Shown here: in pieces, positions 52,510 to 59,816 of the stretch | How positions within the stretch are numbered: the first letter of the stretch is position 1 | Layout: the number at the start of each line of letters is the position of its first letter | Assembly: GCA_963848955.1 (NCBI GenBank) | Contig: CAWKFQ010000017.1 | Coordinates: 394,391-458,390 of the forward strand | DNA from: DASUPK01 sp963848955 | Lineage (GTDB): Bacteria; Actinomycetota; Thermoleophilia; Solirubrobacterales; 70-9 | Length of the DNA stretch: 64,000 nucleotides | Reading direction: 5' to 3' | Translations under genes and position numbers: made by a program | The notes under the pieces: generated by a model | Seen by the model: the letters and a program-made list of their open reading frames with translations, nothing else | Told to the model about the DNA's origin: nothing | The model's database searches: none

Positions 52510-52558
52510 TCGGCTGGGGGCCGAAAGGTCGCTGGTTCAAATCCAGTCGCCCCGACTA
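52510..52558 (+). repeat. tRNA-Pro 3'-half copy 2 (att-like)
   Basis: Second 49-base copy in the same orientation. In both copies TTGGTACCGA lies 97-98 bases upstream (51242 and 52412), so the repeated unit is about 147 bases with a diverged middle. Confidence 0.75.
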
Positions 52559-52637
52559 CTTCTCATCAGCTCTGCGGCAACATGCGATCCCAGCGTCCCC
52601 GTCGTCCCCTGGCAGTGTCAGCCGACCGTCGGCAGCC

Positions 52638-52653
52638 GCTTTGCATGGAAAGG
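52638..52653. repeat. Hairpin repeat copy L, inverted
   Basis: GCTTTGCATGGAAAGG, reverse orientation of the left arm, between the YihY gene and the coiled-coil membrane protein gene. Confidence 0.55.
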
Positions 52654-52859
52654 AGCGGCTTGAGCTGGCTGCCGCTTTTGCGCGAAGCCGGCCGAAAGCA
52701 ATCCCGCTTCGCAGGAGCGAAGTTGGCGCTTGAAGCTAGCCCATCCTCGAAGGCGAATCGCTCAGATCCCCTGGGTAGGCGGCTTGAGACGGCTCCGATC
52801 CGGGTAGGGAACAGGGGCGTCCGCTGGGACGCTTCCTCGCCAACCAAAGGGAGTCGCAG

Positions 52860-53228
52860 ATGAGCGCAGTTGCAATCGTTTTGATCGTGATCGGCGTGGT
52901 GATCGTGATCGCCCTGGTCGCGGCGGCGATGCGAGCACGAAGGCATCGCCGGCTCGATGACCGGCGTCAGCTCGCGAGGGAGCATCGCGACGAGGCGGCC
53001 ACACGCGGGCTGGCGGCCGACAAAGAGGCCGCGGCGGCCGACGAGCAGGCAGCGCGCGCGCGCCGCGAGGCGGCCGAGGCCGAGGAGCGATCTCGCGCGG
53101 CCGAGAGCGAACGGCAGACGGCCACCGCGCACGAGGAGCGCGCGACGGAGCTCAACCCGGACGCGGAACCGGCCGAGGACAAGCGATCCGCGACCGAGCC
53201 GGAGAGCGAGACCAGGCACGGCGATTAG
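52860..53228 (+). CDS. Membrane-anchored coiled-coil protein
   Basis: This 122-residue protein has an N-terminal helix (IVLIVIGVVIVIALVAAA) followed by about 90 residues of Ala/Glu/Arg-rich coiled coil (ADEQAARARREAAEAEERSR). AGGGAG precedes the ATG. Similar short anchored coiled-coil proteins are common in actinobacteria; function unknown. Confidence 0.7.
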   Translation: MSAVAIVLIVIGVVIVIALVAAAMRARRHRRLDDRRQLAREHRDEAATRGLAADKEAAAADEQAARARREAAEAEERSRAAESERQTATAHEERATELNPDAEPAEDKRSATEPESETRHGD

Positions 53229-53625
53229 CGTGAAATCAAGAGGGCCGTGCACCGCGCCCCGGCCAGCTCCGTCCACAGAAACGCGCGAAGCCCAACCAAC
53301 CGGGTAGCGACTACACAAGCCGTGAAGCTGCGAGCGTGGTACTCCCGTGGTACGCCCCCCGATCCGTGCCTAGATCAGAGGGGCGCACGGTTAGCTAGAC
53401 CGCCACGGCCGAGCAGGTAGGCCGGCACCCAACCCCGCATCCCTCCCCTTCTTCCTCGCTTACTTCGACCCATCGACTCTTGACGCGCCGCGCTAGCGCC
53501 TAGCCGGAACCCGAACGCGATCCCACCCCTGACGGGGGGCGGGGGAGTGGGGCGCTCTCACGGCGTCTGTACATCCATTAATACCCAGCCGCCTACGAAT
53601 TTCCACACGAACGCGCGTCGCTCTG
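53229..53625. other. Gap, nothing recognised
   Basis: About 400 bases without a supported gene, repeat or RNA. Confidence 0.4.
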
Positions 53626-53961
53626 GTGGAGGGCAGCATCGCGACCCCTAAGATCGGCCCTGTGCTCGGGCTGATCGCGGTCATCTTGGTCGGGGTTGCC
53701 GTCATTGTCGTGGCGGCCGTGGTGCTGCTGCGCTCAGCGTGGGCGACCGAACGTAGGGAGGCGCGATACCCCAATCCGGAACAAGCGGAGAGGGAGGTCT
53801 ACGAGAACATCTACGGGAAGCGCTCGAAAACCGTATCCGGCCCATCGACCAAGGAGGCGCCACTTAAGGCCGATGCGGATAGCCCCCGCACCCACGAGCC
53901 CTCAGCTGACCCGCGCCCGTGGGCTCACCGGCGATCCCGAGCGCAGGACTCACATCGATGA
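53626..53961 (+). CDS. Single-span membrane protein, unknown
   Basis: A GTG start at 53626 gives 111 residues with one helix (VLGLIAVILVGVAVIVVAAVV) then YPNPEQAEREVYENIYG and a disordered tail. No clear ribosome site. Hypothetical. Confidence 0.5.
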   Translation: MEGSIATPKIGPVLGLIAVILVGVAVIVVAAVVLLRSAWATERREARYPNPEQAEREVYENIYGKRSKTVSGPSTKEAPLKADADSPRTHEPSADPRPWAHRRSRAQDSHR

Positions 53962-54022
53962 CGGCTCTCGAAGCCGCCGGGCTCTCGGAATAGCCCGCAG
54001 CACTAGCGGCTGAGAAGTAGCT

Positions 54023-54038
54023 GCTTTGGACGAAAAGC
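54023..54038. repeat. Hairpin repeat copy M, inverted
   Basis: GCTTTGGACGAAAAGC, reverse complement of the right arm, between the membrane-protein gene and the recombinase remnant. Confidence 0.6.
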
Positions 54039-54126
54039 AGGAGTCCAGCCTCGACTAGCGACCCGGCCCCACCGCCGGCGCGGCTACACCCAGGGCCGCT
54101 CGCCGGTCGGGACCCTGACCTCGACT

Positions 54127-54981
54127 GTGGCGCGCTTGGCATCCGGGGTGCTGCCCACGCGGGTCGCCCACTGCATGGGGAGCGCTCACTCCAAACGCAC
54201 CTACGTCCTCTCGGGGATGGTCAGGTGCTGCGCTGGACATGCCCCGCGCTCCATGCAGGGCAAGGCGCGGAAGGGCCACCACTACTACTCCTGCTCGTAC
54301 GCCGACGACTACGGGGAGACAGCGGCAATCGCAGAGCACGCCGGCCAGAAATCGATCTCGGCACGTGAGGACCGGCTGCTGCGCCTGGTGCTTGAGCTTC
54401 TTCGAGCAGAGGATCTTCGGGCCGATACGGATCGAGCGCCTAGAGAAGCAACTGCGTGCGAACGCCCGGGAGCAGCGCAAGACGGACAAACTCGCCGGGA
54501 CGCGGATGCGCCAGCAGATCTCAGAGCTGGACCGGAAGATGAAGGCGCAGGTCCAGGCGCTGGAGAAGGGGATCGAGCCCGAGCTGGTCTCTGAGCGGAT
54601 CAAGGAGCTACGCGCCGAAAAGGAGGCGCTCGAGGAGGCTCTCGCCGAGATCGGTGGCGAGCGCGAGGAGGCTGAGGCCGACGAGCTCACCGAGACAGCT
54701 CGCGCGGCTCCCCGATCTGACCGAGTCGCTGCGGCGAGGCCACACCCGAGGTCCAGCGCCAGGTCTTCGAGGCATTCGAGCTCGAGATCCTCTACGACAA
54801 GGCCGGGCGGACGATCGAGATCTCGGCGACTGTCTCCGAGGCCGTCGCGGATGCCTTCGAGAAGCAGAAAGCCCTCCCGGAGGAGGGCTCGCTGGTGGTA
54901 GTGAGAGACATAGCGGGGGCCCGATTCGTTCGTCGCTACCACCGCCCGAGGATCCGAGAGCGGACGACGCTACCTGCTTAG
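54127..54981 (+). pseudogene. Serine site-specific recombinase, C-terminal remnant
   Basis: KRTYVLSGMVRCCAGHA...MQGKARKGHHYYSCSYAD is the recombinase zinc-ribbon domain of large serine recombinases, followed by a long coiled coil (LEKQLRANAREQRK, ELRAEKEALEEALAEIGG) and a short C-terminus ending at TAG 54979. The catalytic resolvase domain is absent and two or three phase changes break the rest. It is probably the decayed integrase of a former element near the tRNA-Pro 3'-half repeats. Confidence 0.7.
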
Positions 54982-54998
54982 CGATGTGCGGAATAGTT

Positions 54999-55014
54999 GC
55001 TTTGCATGGAAAGC
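54999..55014. repeat. Hairpin repeat copy N, inverted
   Basis: GCTTTGCATGGAAAGC, perfect inverted left arm, 17 bases after the recombinase stop. Confidence 0.65.
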
Positions 55015-55176
55015 AGCGGTTTGGGCTCAGAGAATCACACCTCTATGCGGGGCGGGGCGGGGCGAGCTGGCGCGTCGCCGTTTTTGCCAGCCGCGCTACC
55101 CAGCGTGGGGATTGATCCTGGACGATTGGACGAATGACCGAGTTCATCTGGAGTCAGTGCCGCGTAGGGTCCCCCC

Positions 55177-55401
55177 GTGGCCGCAGCGAGATGGACTCTC
55201 TACCACTGGCCGGAGGACACAGCGGAGAATTGGGAGCCAGTCGGAGGGGCGGTCGAGACTGATACCTGGCACGGCGCGGTCAGGAGGATCGGTCCGATCA
55301 CGCCAGGTCGCTACCTGATCAGGAACGAGTCCGCCCCCAATGACGGTCAATACTTCTTGCTGGAGCCGGACAAGACCATCGTTCCGGTCAACGCCTTTTG
55401 A
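55177..55401 (+). CDS. Small hypothetical protein
   Basis: GTG 55177 gives 74 residues (RWTLYHWPEDTAENWEPVGG, ITPGRYLIRNESAPNDGQYF), beta-rich and soluble, no signal. Unknown family. A CCTGTTT-CAAA-AAACAGG hairpin at 55460-55477 may end its transcript. Confidence 0.5.
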   Translation: MAAARWTLYHWPEDTAENWEPVGGAVETDTWHGAVRRIGPITPGRYLIRNESAPNDGQYFLLEPDKTIVPVNAF

Positions 55402-55459
55402 TCGTCTGGTCGCTGCGACGTCTTTGCGCAGAGCGCTTCCCCGGCGGCCTTTCGCGTCT

Positions 55460-55477
55460 CCTGTTTCAAAAAACAGG
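55460..55477. terminator. Hairpin, possible terminator
   Basis: 7-bp stem CCTGTTT / AAACAGG with loop CAAA in the convergent gap 55402-55691, which otherwise holds nothing. Confidence 0.4.
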
Positions 55478-55691
55478 CGCGGTCCCCGTAACCCTGCAAT
55501 CCGGGCGGGCCATTACCACGAACCGGGTCCTTGGGGTGGATCCCGCGGAGGCATAAGCTCGGGCCATCCTCGATACCTGCCGCAATTAGTCCCTCTAGGG
55601 CCTCGGTCGGGGAGTGCTCAACCCCTTGCAGGCGGCGTTGGGCCGCTCGACGACTGCGAGGCTGGGCCGCGCCCTAGCACTCACGGCGCTT

Positions 55692-56654
55692 CTAGATGGC
55701 CTGGCGCTCATGCGACAAGAGCCATGAGCGACGCTCGTGACCGCCGACGAAGCTCCGTGGTACCTCGATGCCCCGCATCACCCGGTGGCATGGAAAGACG
55801 ATGGGAACCGGGTTCTCCCCCAACGACGCCCCGAGCCTCTTCGGCGGTATCTCGACGCCCAACTCGAGATACGAGCGTCTCTCGCCGTAGGCGACACTCC
55901 TGGTTGCACGCAGGGCTTCTCGTTGTTGCTCCGCGACCGAGTTCCAATCGATCTCGCAGTTGATTTGCTTGATCTCGCCGCTGAGATAGCGCCGTAGCCC
56001 AACGGTCGCCTGATCAAGGTGACCATGGGCCACCCTGCCGCCCCGCCGACTTGCTGCGAGGGCACTCAACGCTCCGGCGTCGGCATCCTCCTCGAAGGCA
56101 ATCCGAAACAAACCGTGCTGGCTGGCCGCCAGTCGCAGGGTGCCGAGCGGTCCGTCCAGGGCGCTTGCGGCGACTCCCCGGCGATCGAGCCAAGCTTCTG
56201 CGCCGGTCGAACGGATGGCAAGGACACTGGCGCTGAGACCGGCGTCGTAGTCGATGCAGTCCGCGCAGAGACCTTCCGCCCGCAACTCGACTCGATCGAT
56301 CACGAAGGGTTTTCGGCTTCGCGGCGGGGGCAACTCGAAGTCGCAGTCGAAGACCCGCAGGCAAGCCCGGCAGCGAAAATGGTCGTGCCGGTCGGTGTTC
56401 GTCTCGTAGCGGACGGGCTCCGGAGCCCCGAAGGAGGAGAGCAGCCCAACCTCAGTGAACTCGGCAAGCGTCGCGTAGACGGTTCCGCGGCCCAGATCGG
56501 GCATCGATCGTGAAGCGCGCTCGTGGACCTCGTCGGCTGAGAGGTGCTCGGGAGACCGGCTCTCAAAAGCGCCGAGGATCGCTCGCCGCTGTGGCGTGCT
56601 GCGCAGGCCGTGGCTCCGCAGCAACGCGGCCGTGTCAGTTGCGCCGTTTTCCAT
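55692..56654 (-). CDS. Fusion: Fur-family regulator + O6-methylguanine-DNA methyltransferase
   Basis: Residues 1-140 are a Fur/PerR-type regulator: winged helix with HGLRSTPQRRAILGAF and LGRGTVYATLAEFTEVGLL, regulatory-site DRHDHFRCRAC and a second zinc pair CADC. Residues about 165-320 are an alkyltransferase: N-terminal LGTLRLAASQHGLFRIAFEED and a DNA-binding/active-site domain ending IVFPCHRV with acceptor Cys289. I know of no standard family with this order. It is divergent from Mn-catalase, a typical PerR target, so it may couple peroxide sensing with alkylation repair. Confidence 0.85.
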   Translation of the reverse strand: MENGATDTAALLRSHGLRSTPQRRAILGAFESRSPEHLSADEVHERASRSMPDLGRGTVYATLAEFTEVGLLSSFGAPEPVRYETNTDRHDHFRCRACLRVFDCDFELPPPRSRKPFVIDRVELRAEGLCADCIDYDAGLSASVLAIRSTGAEAWLDRRGVAASALDGPLGTLRLAASQHGLFRIAFEEDADAGALSALAASRRGGRVAHGHLDQATVGLRRYLSGEIKQINCEIDWNSVAEQQREALRATRSVAYGERRSYLELGVEIPPKRLGASLGENPVPIVFPCHRVMRGIEVPRSFVGGHERRSWLLSHERQAI

Positions 56655-56724
56655 CGCTCGGATTATGACGGCCGGTAATTGGGTAAGTGACCCTGGCCAG
56701 ACAATGTCTTAGATAGGAGACTGC

Positions 56725-57657
56725 ATGATCCTGCGAATTGATTTGCTCCAAACCGAGATGCCGCCGCCATCGGACCCCGATCCAGTCGGCGCATCGGCAG
56801 TCCAAGAGCTCCTGGGCGGCAAGTTCGGGGAAATGTCGACATTCATGAACTACACCTACCAATCGTTCAACTTCCGTAACAGGCAGGGGGCACGCCCGTT
56901 CTACGACCTAGTCGCAAGCATCGCGGCGGAGGAGTTCGGCCATATCGAATTGGTCTCGACCGCCATCAACACGATGCTGACTGGAACTGCGGACGATGAC
57001 CCGGCCCCCAATGCGGGGCTCGAGGGGGTCGCCGACGCCCCGAACACGCAGCAGTTCATCGCCGGCGGTGCTTCGACCCTGGTTCAGGACTCGATGGGCA
57101 AGCCGTGGAACGGTGACTACGTCAACGCCACAGGCGACTTGATCGGAGACCTGACCCACAACTACTTCCTCGAGACTGGAGCCCGCAACAACAAGCTCAA
57201 GGTCTACGAGATGTGCGAACACCCGGCAGCGCGCGCTCTGACCGGCTACCTCCTCGTACGCGGCGGCGTTCACCAGGTCGCCTACGCTCGGGCGCTGGAG
57301 AACCTGACCGGGGCGGACATGACGAAACTGTTCCCCTCGCCGCGGATCCCGACCGACAAAATCCCGGAGTGCCAGCCCCACATCGAGCGCGGGGAGCACC
57401 TCAAGCTCTACCGCTTCTCGGAGGAGGACTTCAAAGAGGTCGGCGCCGTCTTCAACGGTCCCCACCCTGAAACTGGTGAGGACCTCGTCGTCGCCGAGGA
57501 GTCCCACCCCGAAGGGGCTGCAGCCTTCGACCTGCCCGCGCAGCCTGCCGTCCTCGCGCCCGGCCCCGCCCCGGAGGAGATCGAAGAGATCGCGGCCAAG
57601 TTGCGTGACGCCGCCGGACTCCCCAAGGAGCCGACCGGGATCGTCGCCAACGACTAG
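56725..57657 (+). CDS. Manganese catalase
   Basis: This 310-residue non-heme catalase has metal-site segments GEMSTFMNYTYQSFN, AAEEFGHIELVSTAIN, NYFLETGARNNKLKVYEM and RGGVHQVAYARALE. It dismutates hydrogen peroxide with a dimanganese centre. The upstream 70-base gap contains GTCT-N8-AGAC (56706-56721) around the ribosome site, a possible operator of the divergent Fur-type fusion. A hairpin at 57670-57695 follows. Confidence 0.92.
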   Translation: MILRIDLLQTEMPPPSDPDPVGASAVQELLGGKFGEMSTFMNYTYQSFNFRNRQGARPFYDLVASIAAEEFGHIELVSTAINTMLTGTADDDPAPNAGLEGVADAPNTQQFIAGGASTLVQDSMGKPWNGDYVNATGDLIGDLTHNYFLETGARNNKLKVYEMCEHPAARALTGYLLVRGGVHQVAYARALENLTGADMTKLFPSPRIPTDKIPECQPHIERGEHLKLYRFSEEDFKEVGAVFNGPHPETGEDLVVAEESHPEGAAAFDLPAQPAVLAPGPAPEEIEEIAAKLRDAAGLPKEPTGIVAND

Positions 57658-57669
57658 GGCGCCGGCATT

Positions 57670-57695
57670 GGGAGGGCCGTCAGTGCGGCCCTCCC
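57670..57695 (+). terminator. Hairpin after Mn-catalase
   Basis: 10-bp stem GGGAGGGCCG / CGGCCCTCCC with a six-base loop, 12 bases after the stop; no T tract. Confidence 0.6.
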
Positions 57696-57730
57696 GAGAC
57701 GCCCCTGCTCTATCAGCGAAGGAAGTGCTT

Positions 57731-58570
57731 ATGAGTTCTGAGGAAGATTGCGGCAGACGCGCCTTGGTGGTAGCCAATGAGGCGGTAGCGGGCGGCGAGC
57801 TGCGCGACAGCCTGCTTGATCATCTGGGGAACGAGGTCAGCCGGGTCTTCGTCGTCTGCCCGGCACTGGCAAGCTCAGCAATAGAGCACCTCATAGGGGA
57901 TGTGGATCCGGCAATCGGACCGGCCGAAGAGCGCCTGCAGCAGACCCTCGAGGTCCTGCGGAAGGCCGGATTGAAGGCCAGCGGGGAGGTCGGCGACTCC
58001 GATCCGATCCAGGCGATCAGCGACGAGATCATCAAGTTTGAGCCGGATGAGATCCTGGTCATCGCGCACAGAGATGCCGACGGAGCTTTCGCCGAGAAAG
58101 AGTTGCTCGAGCAGGCGCAAAGGAACTTCGAGATGCCCGTGGTGGAGCTGGTGGTCAGCGCGACTCCGCGCCCACGGGTGCTGGATGTCGAGAAGAGCGA
58201 ACCGATCGCAGAGAGCACGAAGGGATGGCGTCCGTCCTACAACTGGCCACCGCTGACTCGTCGCGACGTCGGTGGCATCCTGGTCGCGATCATCGGAACG
58301 CTGCTGCTCGGGATTCTGGCCGCAAAGGGCGTGGCCGACTCGCCCAGCCAGAGCAACGATCACGAGGAAGGGCGGCTGGGCGCGGAAGCGGCGGCGGCGG
58401 TCCTGATCGCGCTCGGGATGGCACTAATCAACCTCGCCCACGTCGTCGGTCTCTTCCTCTTCCAAAGCGTCCGCTACGAGGGGATCTTCAGCCGCTTCTT
58501 CGCCCGCCTCAGCCTGATCGGCACGCCGATAGCTGTCGTCGTCTGTGGCGTTCTGGTGCTGGTGATCTAA
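57731..58570 (+). CDS. USP-like domain fused to membrane helices
   Basis: ATG 57731 gives 279 residues. The first 150 residues resemble a universal-stress/nucleotide-binding alpha-beta domain (RRALVVANEAVAGGELRDSL, EILVIAHRDADGAF, NFEMPVVELVV). Two or three helices follow (VGGILVAIIGTLLLGILAA, AAVLIALGMALINLAHVVGLF, LSLIGTPIAVVVCGVLVLVI). It probably senses small molecules at the membrane. It follows the catalase gene on the same strand. Confidence 0.72.
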   Translation: MSSEEDCGRRALVVANEAVAGGELRDSLLDHLGNEVSRVFVVCPALASSAIEHLIGDVDPAIGPAEERLQQTLEVLRKAGLKASGEVGDSDPIQAISDEIIKFEPDEILVIAHRDADGAFAEKELLEQAQRNFEMPVVELVVSATPRPRVLDVEKSEPIAESTKGWRPSYNWPPLTRRDVGGILVAIIGTLLLGILAAKGVADSPSQSNDHEEGRLGAEAAAAVLIALGMALINLAHVVGLFLFQSVRYEGIFSRFFARLSLIGTPIAVVVCGVLVLVI

Positions 58571-58588
58571 GAAGTGACCGGAAATCGC

Positions 58589-58625
58589 GCTTTCCATATG
58601 CAAAGCGATGCTTCTCGTCCAAAGC
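58589..58625. repeat. Hairpin repeat copy O, both arms
   Basis: GCTTTCCATATGCAAAGC at 58589-58606 (two extra bases) and GCTTCTCGTCCAAAGC at 58610-58625, just after the USP-like gene; the last copy seen. Confidence 0.7.
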
Positions 58626-58731
58626 GGCGCTTTCCCGGTCCTCGCCGCCCCACGGTGTCGAGACCTGATTCACCGCTAGCAGCAGCTGCTCTAGGTCCTC
58701 GTCCGCGGGGTGGGAGTGAAAGCAGGGGATC

Positions 58732-59214
58732 TCAGCGGTTCGGGTCCTCCTCGGCCGCGAGGGTCAGCGAGCCCTCCCGGACGTCCTTCAGGTGGCGTTC
58801 CTGGATCGGAAGGGCCCATTCGACGAGTTCTTTGATCTCGACTTCGCCGGCCTTCTCGTTCAGCTTGCCGAGGATCTCCCAGTGGCCGACCTCGCCGGCC
58901 TCGGCCATGGTCAGGAACTCGAAGCCGTCGAGATCATCGGAGTCGGAGCCGAGATAGGTCGACATCATTTCCGCGGCTTCGTTCTTGGTCTCCTGCGCCT
59001 TTTCGAGGATCGCGGTCTTCTTCCCGTCTCGGCGGTCAGCCACCTCGGTGCAGCGCCGTTCGGTCTCCTCGGCCTCCTCGCGCATCCGCTGCAGCACGCT
59101 CGCCAGTTCGTCGTCCTCGAGCAAGCCCTCGACCTTCTGCGTCGCCTCCTGCGCAGCCTTTGCCAGGCCGGTCACCTCTGCCAGCTTTTCCTCCAGTGTT
59201 GTCAACTCGGCCAT
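58732..59214 (-). CDS. Helical stress-type protein, unknown family
   Basis: 160 residues, acidic and all-helical: LEEKLAEVTGLAKAAQEATQ, LQRMREEAEETERRCTEVAD, then FEFLTMAEAGEVGHWEILGK and LPIQERHLKDVREGSL. The EAGEVGHWE and QERH segments could form a ferritin-like di-metal site, but this is not established. AGGAGG precedes the ATG. Confidence 0.65.
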   Translation of the reverse strand: MAELTTLEEKLAEVTGLAKAAQEATQKVEGLLEDDELASVLQRMREEAEETERRCTEVADRRDGKKTAILEKAQETKNEAAEMMSTYLGSDSDDLDGFEFLTMAEAGEVGHWEILGKLNEKAGEVEIKELVEWALPIQERHLKDVREGSLTLAAEEDPNR

Positions 59215-59249
59215 CTCGTCCTCCTCCTTTCGTTGAGTCTCGGCCGGAC

Positions 59250-59672
59250 TCAGGGCGCGGCCGAGATTGCCGCCACCAGGTCGCCGACCTTCTCGTCGGG
59301 CAGGTCGGTGGCCACGTCCGCCTGGCTGATAACGCCGACGCAGTCATGACCGTCGATCACAGGCAGGCGCCGCACCTTGTGCTCCGCCATCACGTCGAGG
59401 GCCTCCTCGATCGAATCGTCGGCGCCGATCGTCACCGGCTTGCCCTGTGCGAACTCTCCGACCTTCACCTCAGCTGGGTCCTTGCCCTGGGCGAGGACCT
59501 TCACGACGATGTCACGATCGGTGAGCATGCCCTTGAGCCGGTCGTCCTCACCGCAGATCGGCATTGCGCCCACGTCCAACTCCGAGAGTCGCTTCGCGGC
59601 ATCGAGCACGGTGTCCGTCTCAGACACGCAGTTGCACTCCGCAGTCATCACGTCTCGCGCCTTCTTGCTCAT
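59250..59672 (-). CDS. Two-CBS-domain protein
   Basis: 140 residues forming one CBS pair: ARDVMTAECNCVSETDTVLD with GAMPICGEDDRLKGMLTDRD, then PVTIGADDSIEEALDVMAEH with RRLPVIDGHDCVGVISQADV. CBS pairs bind adenine nucleotides; no effector domain is attached. It lies between two stress-type genes on the same strand. Confidence 0.9.
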   Translation of the reverse strand: MSKKARDVMTAECNCVSETDTVLDAAKRLSELDVGAMPICGEDDRLKGMLTDRDIVVKVLAQGKDPAEVKVGEFAQGKPVTIGADDSIEEALDVMAEHKVRRLPVIDGHDCVGVISQADVATDLPDEKVGDLVAAISAAP

Positions 59673-59816
59673 CGTTTCTCTCCTCCTCGAAGTCGGGTGC
59701 CGCTTCTTTGCCCGGATCGGATCCAGAAGAAACCCTGGGTTGCCGGTCCTCCTCAGCGGCGGGGACTCCGCCGCCGACCACGGCTCGGAGCGCTGAGCCC
59801 CGCGAGGCCCGACTCC

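Noticed and set aside
54055..54942. 295-residue minus-strand frame over the recombinase
   Set aside because: Serine-rich shadow frame; the recombinase zinc-ribbon and coiled coil are on the plus strand.
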